The position numbers were made by a program, and so were the translations under genes. Below, in pieces: positions 1 through 11,469 of a stretch of DNA of 64,000 bases (positions within the stretch are counted from its first letter, which is position 1; every line of letters begins with the position of its first letter). Source of the DNA: Combretum micranthum (Eukaryota > Streptophyta > Magnoliopsida > Myrtales > Combretaceae); the NCBI GenBank assembly GCA_024138025.1, contig JAMXBD010001385.1, positions 248,001 through 312,000 on the forward strand, given 5' to 3'. The notes beneath the pieces are model-generated. The model was given only the letters and a program-made list of their open reading frames with translations. It did not search any database and was not told the DNA's origin.

Positions 1-931
1 GGAGCTCATAACATTATACTAAAAGTGAGGAAGTTAAAAGTAAAATTATGCTACCCAAACGTAAATTTTTACTATGTAGCAAAGCAAAAGAAGTAGAAAT
101 TGGTAGTAAGGAAATTACCCTCTTAGTATATATACTTTGGTTGAAATTCTTCCGGAAAAACAAAAAAGAAAAAGAAAAGACCTATGTAGATTTCTAGTAG
201 TTGATGGGAGTAAATTTATACAAAGGAAAATGGATGCATAAGAGAGCAAACTTTACCAACTTAGGGTCAACTCTTTGACTTTTATACTAAATTTGACAAC
301 TTTTGAGTATAGGAAAATTGAAAGGAAAGTTGCAAAAAGAAAAGGAAAGAAAATAAAATAAAGGAATATAGAACTATTCCCTTTGTTTGAATATGAAATG
401 TTGAAATGCAAAGAAACAATTGGAAATATTCCACGTGCCCTCCTTTACTAAGATAATGGAAATGAAACGATGAAAAATAATATGATAATTTTACTAATTT
501 ATCATTTCTCTTATCCCTAGTACACCAGTACATAACGTCATCTGGGCATTTTTATAACTTCCTAATATTTTCATTGGTTAGTTTGATTTCAATCTAAATT
601 TGAGGAAACAAGTGGTCACTTAGGTGAAAATTCACAATTTCTAGTAATTCCATCCCATTTCCTCTTTTTATTAGAATATCCAAACATACATTCTTTTTCC
701 ATTTCAAACAACTTGCTTTGATTTTACCTTTCCACCCATGCAAACATAGCATTAATCTTTATCACTTTTGATTTTACTTAGCTGTTTATCTATATTATAC
801 TTTGACCAAGTGCTAATTGATAGTTACAAAGAAGAATTAGCCAATTAATTCAATATTTTCAAACCAAACGTGCATTATCATCTACACTTTTCAATGACAA
901 CAAATGATGCTTCAATAAAGCTTTTTACAAC
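1..931. other. AT-rich non-coding stretch
   Basis: I see no coding exon here on either strand. It lies just downstream of the NB-ARC exon of the minus-strand TNL gene, where a first LRR exon would be expected, but no leucine-rich repeat pattern is readable. It is either a long intron whose LRR exons lie beyond the window, or sequence that replaced a lost LRR region. Confidence 0.6.
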
Positions 932-1033
932 TTAACAAGAAAGGAGGGAAAGATTAACATAAAAAAAGGATAAAAAATGTAATTTACCAATTGAAAATAA
1001 AAACAAAATATGGTAGATGCGGGAACAAATTAC

Positions 1034-2897
1034 CTTCTTTGTCATAAAAATTTTTGTAGCCTCTTCCCGATTCCACAATCTAGTTTGCTTTTCAGGTTTC
1101 ATGATGTTACCTTGACAAACAATTTCCCTTCCAACATCTCTTAATTGATCATGCATCCACAGCAAATTATCTTCAATTTTTATAAGTGACTTCTGTTGGA
1201 GAACATCAAGATCATATCTCGGACAAAATTGGTCTGGATCCCAAAAGTGAATAACAACTCTATGGTCCTCCCCAATAAAAAAGCATGCTATATCAAGAAA
1301 CATAATCTGTTGTCCCTCATCTAATTCCTCGTAACTAATTCTCAACTGTTTGCTAACATCTCTAGCAGGGACCTTTCTCAATTTTTTCAATTTCTCTTCC
1401 CATTCTACCTTACTTTTATTATTAAGTAAGGAGGATCCAACAACCTCAAGGGCTAGAGGAAGCCCTCCAGTTGTTTCTACTATCTGATTGGAGAGCATAG
1501 CATAGTCCTCCTCAGGGTCGTCACTTTCAAAGGCATGCCTACAAAAGAGTTTGAGACTATGAAAATGATCCATCTTCGTTAATTCATAAGACTCATCAAC
1601 TTGAACCTGCCTTCGGAAATCCTTGTTTCTACTGGTAAGGATGATCCTGCTTCCTGAAGCAAACCAGTCTTGCCTGTCTTTTTTTCCTATCAAATCTTCT
1701 ATTCGGGTATTTTCATCGACATCATCTATCACAATAAGAACCTTTCTGCTTCGAAATCTTTTGACTATAGTTCCCTTATCGACATTATTCGATGATTCCC
1801 TTGCAACAATGTCTGATGTCATTTTTTTTTCTAAATCATCTATACTTTTTAGAACGAGCATCCAGAAAGAAAGCTGCTCCCTTCAAAATCCGAGATGAGA
1901 CGATTATAAACAGATTTGGCTAGAGTTGTTTTTCCGATACCGCCCATCCCGTAAATACCAATAAGCCGCACGCCATGTGTTTTAAGACTCAACATTTGTA
2001 GAATATTTTCAGCATGACAATCTAGTCCAACTAAGCGGTCAGATATCTTCATATAAGCTTTCTTCAATGCAAGTGACATCTTTTTAGTTACATCTTCTAC
2101 CAGCTTGCCTTCTTGTCTAAAATGCCAATGATTCAATGCAAAGGAGGCACAAGGTTAGATTTAAGGGCCCGATACCAATTAGCAAAAAATCATATCTTGT
2201 AAAAGGAAATAATAATTCCAAAAGAATCACTTGTTGGCAATTTGAAAAATAAAAAATGAAAAAAGAATAAAAGAAAGAAAAGGAAACATGAGTGAAAAGG
2301 AATATGAAAAATTGAGAAGTAGATTAACATATAGATCTTTAAAGCATACCTATAAATACCACTTGGAATTTCCCAACCTGACAAGCTTCCAATCTCACTC
2401 AATGCTTCTTTCCACTTTCCAGTAATGGTACTGTCATATTTTTGCTCGTGCAATCCAAAAGCTTCTTTAAAGCTTCCACCATGATTTCGAACTTCAGAAG
2501 GTGTAATATTGTAAAATATAGGCATGACCTCCATCCCTCTTGATGTCCTGTGATTATTGATTTCTACCAACTCATTTAGACACCATTTGCTTTCAGCATA
2601 TCTTTTAGAGAATATGGGTATCGCAATAATAGAGTTGTTGATCGCTCGAAGGAGCTCTGGTCCAAGCCCTTTTCCCTTACGAAGCCCTTCATCGTCTTTA
2701 TAAACCCTTATATCTGCATCAATAAGTCTTCTGTAAAGGTGATCAGTAAATCCATCCCGGGTGTCGGGTCCTCTGAAACTTAAGAAGACCTCGTATTCTT
2801 GATTTGATGAATCAACATCTGACGCTTCAGCACTGGATGTTTTCCTTGTTGAACTCATCTTAGAACAACAAGGCACGCAAGCGTATAACAACTTCAA
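1034..2897 (-). pseudogene. TIR-NB-ARC (TNL) disease resistance gene, frameshifted, LRR not seen
   Basis: TNL proteins are intracellular immune receptors in which the TIR signals, NB-ARC is the nucleotide switch and LRR senses. Exon 1 (2897-2350; a second Met at 2858 could be the start) holds a TIR domain with EYEVFLSFRGPDTR, a YKDDEGL stretch and SKWCLNELVEI. A GT donor at 2349 and an AG acceptor at 2117 join it in phase to exon 2 from 2116, giving IYR-QEGK. Exon 2 has the P-loop GMGGIGKTT, kinase-2 KVLIVIDDVD, RNBS-B GSRIILTSR, GLPLAL, FLDIACFF and MHD in WMHDQLRDVGREIV. The frame breaks at 1849-1861, after FEGSSFLS, and resumes two bases out of phase. Two one-base losses in that stretch would reconcile the frames. 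The exon ends in a donor at 1033. No LRR follows within the window. Sequencing error at the frameshift cannot be excluded; the family call is firm. Confidence 0.88.
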
Positions 2898-4029
2898 TTA
2901 GAAAATAACGAGGAGTAATAGGGGAAATTTAGTGTCAAGACCTCAATGACAATTGACAATTCGAGAGGATTTAAAATGAAATAATTGTGTTTGCGTGAAG
3001 AAACACGCTTTGGGCGAGGTACATGTCCTGTCTTATTAGCATGGACGGTGGAAGTCAACATCTACTGGGAATCTTCTTTTACTTAAAAGACGGAAATAAA
3101 GCCTAAGCACAAATGGGACGCGTTTCGACTTACGATCCCTTAGACCGGTTTAAAATATTTATTTTTTATTTGTTTTTGTATCTCGTCATTTACTCTATTT
3201 ATAAGTAAATATATAAGTTTTTTCATAAATAATACGATTATGAACGAATAATTTACCAACGAATGGATGAATCTTAGAAAAAAATTCTTTTGTGAAATCA
3301 ATAGTAAAAGAAGAGAGGAAAAAAGAGGTGAAATTATCTTACGATATGTTTTTTTAGGATTCCCTCGTGAAGTGTCCTAAAACCTTGGTCAAAGGACTTA
3401 AAAAAGGAAATTAAACCACGATGTAAAGCAAAACAAGTTTTGAAAATCTCAGTTGGATGCTCGAGATGGAAAATCCGCTCTTTCAAGGTTAATAATTCGT
3501 ATTTTATTCCTCTACTATATCAATACTATTATTAGCCACCGAATTCTATTATTTATGTGTTAAAAAGTAATATAATAAAATAGAACAGATATTTTCTGTA
3601 ACTCCTCTTTCTCTCTCTTCTTTCTTTTTATTCCATACGATAAAAATTGTTTCCACTCTTTTCTACTTTATCTTCTTACATATAGTGCGAATGCGTCATT
3701 CACCCTATTATTATTAACCGAATCTCTTCCATTCCTGTCAAAAATTATATAATACAACAAAGTAATTATTAAGGTTTTATTTGTTTTTATAGATATAGAT
3801 ATATTTTTTAATTTTTTAATAAATTATTTATAAAAAATTAGATGCAGATAAACAAAGATTAGCAGTTCTGATTAAAAGATCAAATATAAATATAAATCAA
3901 ATATAATTATATATATTATTTAAAAAAAATCCAAATACAAATAAAGAACAAACCGATGCATATTTATACATTTTCTATTTTACTTATGAAACAAAAATCG
4001 TTCATTTTTTCTCTTTTGTCTTTCCGCAC
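2898..4029. other. TNL upstream region, non-coding
   Basis: This is the 5' flank of the minus-strand TNL gene and probably holds its promoter, although I cannot pick a TATA box with confidence in such AT-rich DNA. About 3300-3440 resembles 21400-21510: both have an AAAAAAGAGGTGAAA-type stretch followed by a GGGATTCC-like stretch. This points to an old duplication of NLR-flanking DNA. No coding region is seen. Confidence 0.4.
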
Positions 4030-4156
4030 GGAGTACATGTGTAAGTTGTCCGCCAACATGGATAATGTATAATTGTATATACTTATACCGTTGTGGATAA
4101 AGAACGGGGTGGGTGCCGGCAATGTGAAAAAACCTCTCCATCCGAAAAAGTCAAGA
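4030..4156. repeat. Copy of a dispersed block, interrupted by the hAT element
   Basis: The stretch with GATAAAGAACGGGGTGGGTG matches 33715-33770 (GATAAAGAATAAAGTGGGTG), including the following AATGTG/CATGTG and CCA-C-TC-ATTC-like sequence. The continuation beyond the hAT insertion (9530-9600) resembles 12445-12520. The block is therefore present about three times in the window, at 4.0/9.5, 11.2-12.5 and 33.5-33.8 kb. Confidence 0.45.
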
Positions 4157-4178
4157 GCCTGGAGTAGGGATGCAACCA
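4157..4178. repeat. hAT left target duplication and terminal inverted repeat
   Basis: The 8-bp duplication GCCTGGAG (4157-4164) is followed by the 14-bp TIR (4165-4178). The same 8 bases follow the right end at 9468-9475. Confidence 0.93.
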
Positions 4179-4494
4179 AGGTGGGTCATTATAGGATATC
4201 CAGCCCGTTCGAACCCCTAAAAACCCTATAGGGTCGCAGAATAGGTTTGGAAAATATCTTGCTGACCCTATAGGGTTTCGAGGCGGGTTCGGATCATTAA
4301 AAGAACCCGATGGGTAACTCGAACCCATCATAATATAAATAATTTAAAAAATTAAGTCTGAAATTTAAAATCTTGATCTCGTTGAGCATTTTTGAACCAT
4401 TAAACACACACTGGCCTTTTTGGCTTTCCCTTTCACTAGTCACTATCGACATTTTTGAACCTAAGGCCCAAACCTAACCCTAACTCCAACTCTG

Positions 4495-5182
4495 CTAGGT
4501 TTCTCTCACTTGCATTGTGCTATGATTGTTTCCGAGCCCATCACTAGGCAGTTCTTTCTTATGAAGGGAGGAGAGGAGGTTTTTCAGGGAGGAGAAGATG
4601 GCGGAGCAACGGCTGTTGGGGGGTTCCCACACGCTCACTGGGTAGGGGTTAAGTTCTGTCAATCCGATGGGATTACTCCTGCTGGGAAGGAAGTAGAGGC
4701 TGTGCAGCCGATTAAGAAAAGCCGACGTGGTCCCAGGTCCAGGAGTTCTCAGTATCGGGGCGTCACTTTTTACCGGCGTACAGGAAGATGGGAGTCTCAT
4801 ATTTGGTTAGTTTTTTTTTTCCTTTATTACTTATGGGTTTAATTTGTTCATTGGTGATTCTTTTTTATTTTTATTTGTTTTGGGTCGCCGATCAACCTTT
4901 ACTGTTTCCTCTAGCCACTGATTTTATGTATCCAAGCGATTGTTGAGGCTATGTTCAATTTTCATTTTTCCTTTTCCATTTTTAGGGACTGTGGAAAACA
5001 AATTTATCTAGGTATGATGACTAAATTGACTGGATGGTCTTTCTAATTACTTTTCCTTTCTCTCGCCCTCACTTATATGAAATCTTTATGTGGCATGAGT
5101 TTCAATTAATCTGAACATTCTTTGTGTGTTTTATATGTATGAATAAGTGGATTTGACACTGCACACGCAGCTGCTCGGTGAG
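4495..5182 (+). pseudogene. Captured APETALA2-like (AP2/TOE type) gene fragment with micro-exons
   Basis: AP2-like factors bind DNA in floral and phase-change control. The first segment reads [11 protein letters not shown], then [20 protein letters not shown] and [11 protein letters not shown], the linker and first AP2 domain of AP2/TOE proteins, ending at a GT donor at 4806. After an intron comes a 26-nt micro-exon (4986-5011, AG before, GT after) encoding DCGKQIYL. Then follows a 31-nt piece (5147-5177) for GFDTAHAAA with a GTGAG donor. The 26- and 31-nt sizes are those of the AP2-domain micro-exons. The acceptor before the 31-nt exon reads AA instead of AG, so this exon should not splice correctly. 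The rest of the domain and the second AP2 domain are absent. Introns are present, so capture was from DNA and not from mRNA. It sits inside the hAT element and is dead as a gene. Confidence 0.85.
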
Positions 5183-5375
5183 TTATTTTTTAACCTAGTT
5201 TTTTCGCCCACGTAATGTAGTTGATGTAATAAAATCTTGAACTACTTGTAAACAAAAAATCTCTTTAACTTATAATAATGACTTTTTCGATATCATGTGC
5301 CTTTAAGATTGTTGCAACGTAAACATTCCCAGTTAAAATTCATTCTACATATTCCCCTAATACATATAAGTGTTA

Positions 5376-5789
5376 ATGGATGAAAAGAAGATGACAACCC
5401 AAAAAGAATTTGATATTGAAGAAGAAGAAGAAGAGGAGGAGGAGCGAATCATATTGCCTGATATTGCATTCAAAATACTAAAAAGGCTTCCCCTTAAGAC
5501 ACTAATGCCTTCTAGGTGTGTTTGAAAGTCATGGAATTCCATCTCTTACGACTTGTCTTTCGCGGATGAGTTCTTGATCCATTCCCATCTTCGACCTAAT
5601 ATCACCTCTGTCCTCGTGCTTGTTGATAATTTCTACCATGATAGGTTCCTGTTTTATAGCTTAGATCACCAAACAGGGCTTGCTAGACCTATCTACCACT
5701 TGAACGAATCGGAGTTTTCGAGTGCCAAGTTCACGGAGTCTGTTAATGGTTTAGTTAACTTACATCTGAAAGTTAAAGTTACTAGATAA
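5376..5789 (+). pseudogene. Captured F-box gene fragment with an in-frame stop
   Basis: From ATG 5376 the frame gives an acidic run of about nine glutamates, then RIILPDIAFKILKRLPLKTL and SRCV-stop-KSWNSIS. This is an F-box in the position typical of plant F-box/kelch or F-box-associated proteins, which recruit substrates to SCF ubiquitin ligases through SKP1. The stop is TGA at 5523-5525, where most relatives have serine (RCVSKSW). Reading then continues through HSHLRPNITSVLVL and ends in ESVNGLVN-like sequence at about 5765, after which similarity is lost. Only the first ~130 codons are present. It lies between the AP2 piece and the transposase inside the hAT element, in the same orientation. 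Confidence 0.75.
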
Positions 5790-6476
5790 TTATACCAAGT
5801 CAAATTTATATTTCTCAAATTTACTATATTCATAAATGTACTTTTTTTGCCAAAAAAAAAAAAAGAGTACTATATTTGTGTTTTCAAGGGCTCTCTTTTA
5901 GGTGGCTAAGTATGCACAAAGAGTACTATATTCATCAATGAGCAAGGCAACCCCAATTATATGTTGCATGGTAGAATTCTTGACGGATTCTTTTGCAATT
6001 GTACAGGTAATCGTTAGCCGAAGGATTGCAGCTTTGGGCGTTGCATGTGCTATCCTGGGAACTTATTCTTCAGTTTCAAAGATCATGAAGGTTATTGAAT
6101 TATAAAGCAGTACAAGATATGACCTGGTGTCTTTAGGAGGAAAGCGTAGCTCATCTGCCAAGTTTTTATTAGCCTGAATGCTAATGACGAGACTTTCTGT
6201 CCTTCTGACAAAAATTTGCCAATATTTGCTTCCATGCGGGTCCAACAATTATGCATATTGCCCTTCCAATTTCTAAACTTTTTTAGAGACCTATTGTAGC
6301 TTTAACTATTTCCTGCTTATGTTTTAGTCATAAAATAAAGATACTCAGTATCATGGTTATGCATTATAGTATCGTAAAACAAAGATACTCAGTATCATGG
6401 TTACGCATTACAGTATCGTGAATTGCTCTTTTAATTGATATTTCATTTCAGCTGGTGATTGATTCATTATTAGGAA
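5790..6476. other. hAT internal sequence of unknown origin
   Basis: A short open frame (5902-6105, plus) and other small frames are present, but I recognise no domain. Given the two neighbouring captures, this may be a third captured fragment or the transposase 5' leader. The end contains a 44-bp tandem duplication (6337-6424). Confidence 0.4.
6337..6424. repeat. 44-bp tandem duplication, two copies
   Basis: The unit starting AAAGATACTCAGTATCATGG occurs at 6337 and again at 6381 with a few C/T differences. Each unit contains the palindrome GATACT-C-AGTATC, so the pair could form small hairpins just upstream of the transposase. Confidence 0.8.
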
Positions 6477-8791
6477 ATGGATGGATATGAGATAAATATG
6501 GAGGAAAACGTCCATAACCTTCACGATGTTGATAGTCCTTCTCCAGCACTTACTACAAGAAAACCAACATCTACTTCGGGTTCTCGTATAGCAAGCACAG
6601 CAAATGAATCAGACAATCCTAGCAAGCGTAAGCGGACTTCTACTTGTGGAATGAGATGGTTAAGAAAACAATTATTGGGGAGGAATTTGCTATTTGTAAC
6701 CATTGTGAGAGAAAGTTGAAAGTAGAAAGCAAAAATGGTACAAAGCACTTACATAATCATTTGTTGAGGTGCACAAAGAGAAAAACTCAACAGAATATAA
6801 GACAATGTCTTCTAGCTATGGAGCAAAAGCAAAGCGAGGGTGAGAGTAGTGTGACAGTGAAAAATTGGACCTTTGATCAACACATTGCTAGGAAAAAGCT
6901 TGCAAAGGCTATTGTTGTGCACGAGTATCCCATTTCAATTGTTGAACACAAGTGCTTTAGAGAGTATGTGCACAGTGTACAACCTCTTGTGCAGCATGTG
7001 AGCCATACAACAATAAAGAAGGATATCTTGAAGATGAACAATGAGCAAAAGGATAACTTGATGTTGATGCTTAAAGGGCTTAATTCCCGGGTGGCAGTAA
7101 CAACTAATATGTGGACTTCAAATCAAAAGAAGGGATATATGACCATTACAACTCACTTCATTGACAGTAGTTGGAAGCTCCACAGTTGAATTTTGAAGTA
7201 AGTTTCTTTAACAATGTATCTCTATTTCATTTAATAGAAAATTCTAGTCCTTTTTTTATCTTATTTACCTTTCTTTATGCAGTTGTATATATGTGCCCGC
7301 TCCGCACACAAACGAAGCTCTATGTCAGTGCTTATTCGATTCACTAATGAAGTAGAATTTGGATAGAAAAATCTCAACAATCACTGTGGACAATTGTTCA
7401 ACAAATGATGCAATGATTGCAAACTTAATATTGAAGTTAAGAAAAGATGATCTGATTCTTCGTGGCAAGATAATGCACATGCGTTGTTGTGCACATATTT
7501 TGAACTTGATTGTAAGGGATGGTGTGGCCGTGATAGAAAATTCAATAGAGAAGATTCGTGACAGTGTTCAATTTTGGTCAGCAACACCATCAAGGGTTGA
7601 GAAATTTGCTGAAGCATGCAAGCAGCTTGATGTTCCATATAGTAGGAAACTTTGTTTGGATTGCAAAACAAGATGGAACTCTACTTATGACATGCTTGTC
7701 ACTGCAATTGGATACAAAGAGGTTTTCTATAGGGTTCAGTTAATGGATAGACACTACAAATGCCTTCCTTCAGATGATGATTGGGACATGGCTGGGGAGA
7801 TTTGCAATAAGTTATCTATTTTTTATGAGGTAACTAACCTTTTCTCTGGCACTCGATATCCCACTGCAAACTATTTTTTTGGTAAAGTATTTGCAATTAG
7901 GAAAGCATTGATTACATGGAAGAATTCTTTGGACTTGAATATTAATGCAATGGCTGTGAAAATGTTTGAAAAGTTTGAAAAGTATTGGGGAGATGTGCAC
8001 ACTGTCATGGCTGTCTGTACTGTATTGGATCCACGCTCTAAGATTAAGGGTGTAGAGTTCGTGTTTCAAACTGTGTATGGAGAGAATGCTACTATAGAGT
8101 TGCAAAATGTTAAAAACACTTGTTATGAATTGATTCAAGAATATCAATCTAAGCCTAAGTCTCGCCGTGCTCTATCTAGTGGTTCTTCTTCAATTCCTTT
8201 AGGAGGTGGCAATACTGGTATTGCATTATCATGTGATCATATGGTGGAGACAGATGAATTTGAACAATATTTGATAACTTCTAGCAAAGATGATATTCAA
8301 GTTCATGTGAAGTCTGAGTTGGACCATTATTTAGAAGAGCCTGCAATTCCCTGGATAGAAAATTCTGAATTTGATATTCTTGGTTGGTGGAAAATGTATG
8401 GAATGAAATATCCTACATTACAAGAAATAGCTAAAGATTTGTTGGTTATTCCAGTGACGACAGTTGCTTCTGAATCTGCTTTTAGTACTGGTGGATGGAT
8501 AATTAGCTCCCATAGGAGTCGGCTCAATCCATATATAATAGAAGCATTAATGTGTACTCAAAATTGGCTGTTAAATTCTAGAATTGGTATGAGATTGTTT
8601 AATTTATTGTTGAAAGTTCTTTTTACCATGCATTTTTCTAATATATGTCTTTTAATTTTGTAGGTTTAGAGATGCTTGAATTTGAAGAAACTGAAGAAGA
8701 GGGTGAAGAAGTGGAATACAACAATGAAGAACAAGTGAAGATAATGATTGATGATGACTTCATAATTATGCTATTAATTTATTTTGGTTGA
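6477..8791 (+). pseudogene. hAT transposase (BED finger, hATC dimerisation), broken
   Basis: It would cut and paste the element. The reading starts at 6477 (MDGYEINMEE), runs to KRKRTST and is shifted near 6640-6645. It resumes as WNEMVKKTIIGEEFAICNHC with CxxC...HxxxH, a BED zinc finger. An in-frame TGA lies at 7187 and an intron runs from GT 7198 to AG 7282. The exon then reads YVPAPHTNEAL, meets a TAG at 7353, and continues through ISTITVDNCSTNDAMI, CCAHILNLIVRDG and CKTRWNSTYDML. The C-terminal dimerisation region has TLQEIAKDLLVIPVT, ASESAFSTGG and SSHRSRLNP. A last intron, 8587-8663, leads to an acidic tail ending at 8791. The stops replace an expected Arg codon and Trp codon, as C-to-T or G-to-A changes would. 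Confidence 0.9.
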
Positions 8792-9453
8792 TCTGGTGAT
8801 GTTGATGCATTGTTTATTTTGGTTGGTATGGTGGACTGAGCTTGGAGCTTATGTTTATTATCGGATGGTTCATTTGATGATGTTTTGTATTTGCTTTTGC
8901 TGTTAATGTATTTTGAAGACAAGTAGAAAATTAGAAATGAGTGTGTTGGGAGGTTGGTTTTTTTGAGTTATTGTTGGAGAGTGAATTAAGTGTTGGTAAG
9001 TTGTTAATGTGTTTTGAAAACATGTTTTTTCTATTCTTGAGTCTTCACAAGGTACGGTTCCTACATATGTATTTGTATATTTATGTAAGTGAAGTAATGT
9101 CTTTTTTTACATTTGAAAATCTTCTTATGATAGTTTTAAAATTTATATTTCTTAATAAAGTTGTGGCATATCTTGTAAAATTCATTCAAGCATAGTTGTA
9201 ACTAACTATTATGCTCCTATAGGATAAAATTATTGTTAAATTTTGTAATTTAAGTAAGTGTTGAGAAGAGGAAAAAAAAATTAAGCGGGTCACGGGTGGG
9301 GCGGGGCGGGGGGGTCAGGGTCAGGGTCAAAACCCTATAGGGCGGGTTTGGGTATTAAATAAAAAACCATGTAGGGTCGTGGGGAGGGTTTGGAAAACCC
9401 TATTAGGAAGCGGGGCGGGTTCGGGTCTTACATGACTCATCCCAAACCCGCCC
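8792..9453. other. hAT 3' region, non-coding
   Basis: This holds the 3' untranslated and subterminal DNA of the hAT element. From 9290 it becomes G-rich with repeated GGGCGGG, GGGTCAGGGTC and ACCCTATAGGG motifs, unlike the AT-rich surroundings. No gene is seen. Confidence 0.6.
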
Positions 9454-9475
9454 TGGTTGCATCCCTAGCCTGGAG
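9454..9475. repeat. hAT right terminal inverted repeat and target duplication
   Basis: The inverted 14-bp TIR (9454-9467) is followed by GCCTGGAG (9468-9475). Inside the end lies a G-rich subterminal zone, 9290-9425, with repeated GGGCGGG/GGGTC and ACCCTATAGGG motifs like those of the left end. Confidence 0.93.
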
Positions 9476-11209
9476 GCTAAATTGCTATTCTGTTAGCCTT
9501 TTAAGAAGCAGAAAAGAGTGCGAATTCAGAGTAAATAAGCAAGAATTCGCCTTTTTCTATTGTAATATAATTTCTGAATGCTTTAAAAGGTATTTTACTT
9601 TTTGCTATTTTTATAAAAGTAAGATGGTTTTGAAGGAATTAAAAGGTATTTTTCTTTTTTTACATTTATAAATATAAATATTCAATCTCAAAGATGGGAG
9701 CTTTAATAAGATAAAGCAAAAAGAAATATATATTTACAATTTAATTTACTAATATGATTAAAATATGATTTTTAAATTTACTTTTACTTACTTTTTATTA
9801 TTTTATTTTTGTATAATAATATAACAAAAATATTTCAAAAATTTAAACAATGTTAACTATAAATTTATAAATTAAATAAAATTTAAAGACATCAAATTTA
9901 GAGATTATTGGCTTGATTAATAATTTAATATTGCTTGGCCAAAAAATAATTATTTAATAGTGCTAACCGGCCAAAAATTTAACATTTCTAACTTGCAAGA
10001 ACACAAACTATAAGCGTAAGGAGTGTTTGGTTTTACATGTGTTTTATATATTTTTTAATTAGTCTAGTTATTAAAAATTAATTATAGATTAAAATAAATA
10101 TTTTTATTTATAAAAAATTATACGTATTAAATATAGGTTAAAAATAAAAACATATAAAATACCCATAAAAAAGAATTGAGCATCCAAAGTCACTATACAA
10201 CGACTGCAATTAATATCTCGATGTGACTTGTGAATGGCTGACTCTGAGCGGCCGTGATTAAAAAAAGAAACCACACCACAGGGAATTATTGTACGATTAA
10301 CATTAAAATGAAGAAGACTGTAAAGCCTTGGTTGTTGCAATTATTTGTTATATCTATGGTGTAAATTATATAGTAAATATACGTATGAGTTTTTATTTTT
10401 TTAATATTTTATATATCTATGTTTTTCTTCTGATTATTTAATGTTAGTATTCATTTTTCTAGACTGTATAATTATGTTATTTCTTTTTTAAGTTATATAA
10501 TAGGAGTTTTCATTTATATACTTGTATTAAATGTCTACTAAGGTTTCCATTCATAACCCATCTAAAACTTGTTAAGCCCTAGTACAATAGGTTCTATCAA
10601 TGGCAATTTAGACTTGGACTCCATTAACATTGTCTTTTTTGCAGTGTTTAAAATTGGAATTGAATTTTTATTATTATCAAATAAATTATTTTTTTATGTG
10701 GTTTGTAATGATTTTTACTATAAAGAGTACGTATTTTATGTAAAGATGGAATAGAAAATGAATCTCTATTCCTTTCCTTCATTAAAAGAATTGTTATTTC
10801 TTATAAAAAATATCTATTTTTTAAATACCTTTAATTATAAAACAAAAGAATTACAATTTTTTTTCAATTTTATTCCATTCTAATGAAGTGAATCAAACAT
10901 TATGTCAAAATTTATAACAAAATATGTCACGCTTGGTAATACTAATTGCACACTTAATAAGAAAATGAATATATCAAAATATAAATTATTCATTTGATTT
11001 CTTAACTAATATATAAAATATTTATAAGCATTCTTGTTGATAGGGAAAATCTACTGTTTTGTTTTTTTTTCCCTACCCAGGTCAGATCATTAAACTATTT
11101 ATATTTATTACATTCATGATTAAACCCTTAATTTTTTTTACATTAATCATTTACACTTAATTTAATGGTAGCATCGTGCTCCCAACGCCCAAAACTCTGC
11201 AGTTGATAA
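9476..11209. other. AT-rich intergenic DNA
   Basis: No supported gene is seen. The first ~130 bases continue the pre-insertion locus and resemble 12445-12520 (AAGCAAGAATTC followed by TGAATGCTTTA). The rest is low-complexity AT-rich sequence with short chance frames. Confidence 0.5.
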
Positions 11210-11465
11210 TATTATTTTGGGAATATAGATTCTATTATTTCGATTATATTCCTACCCTTATGGCCAATTTGATTGAAAGAAGAAATCCCATGCTTAAGAG
11301 AAATTAGTATCCTTTATCTTGTACACACTCAATATTGCAATTTTTATATTCACGTACAGTCTTACCAACAGGCATACTTTATACAATATATGCACACTAA
11401 TATATACAACGATAGTTTGGATAAATGTTGTAATTTATATGGCAAGCATTAAGATTCCACATGCG
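11210..11465. repeat. Dispersed block, similar to 33480-33690
   Basis: Both copies share GATTGAAAGAAGAAAT, ATGCTTAAGAGAAATT, TTGCAATTT-like and CATGTAC/CACGTAC segments in the same order and orientation, at roughly three-quarters identity by eye. This copy is immediately followed by a hAT left end at 11470. Confidence 0.65.
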
Positions 11466-11469
11466 CTGC

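Larger units (their letters stand above)
4165..9467 (+). mobile_element. hAT DNA transposon with captured host gene fragments
   Basis: The ends are TAGGGATGCAACCA (4165-4178) and its perfect inverse (9454-9467), of the usual hAT TIR form. The element is flanked by a perfect 8-bp duplication GCCTGGAG at 4157-4164 and 9468-9475, the diagnostic hAT target-site length. The 5303-bp element carries, all on the plus strand, an APETALA2-like fragment, an F-box fragment and a hAT transposase with a BED finger and C-terminal dimerisation region. Subterminal zones contain repeated palindromic CCCTATAGGG near 4225, 4267 and 9335. The transposase has one frameshift and two in-frame stops, so the copy is not autonomous. 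The perfect TSD suggests a not very ancient insertion. Confidence 0.93.

Noticed and set aside
282..533. Short minus-strand open frame
   Set aside because: Low-complexity, hydrophobic and without any recognisable domain; typical chance frame in AT-rich DNA.
4083..4331. Minus-strand open frame across the hAT left end
   Set aside because: It spans the TSD and the TIR of the hAT element, so it is a by-product of the terminal repeat.
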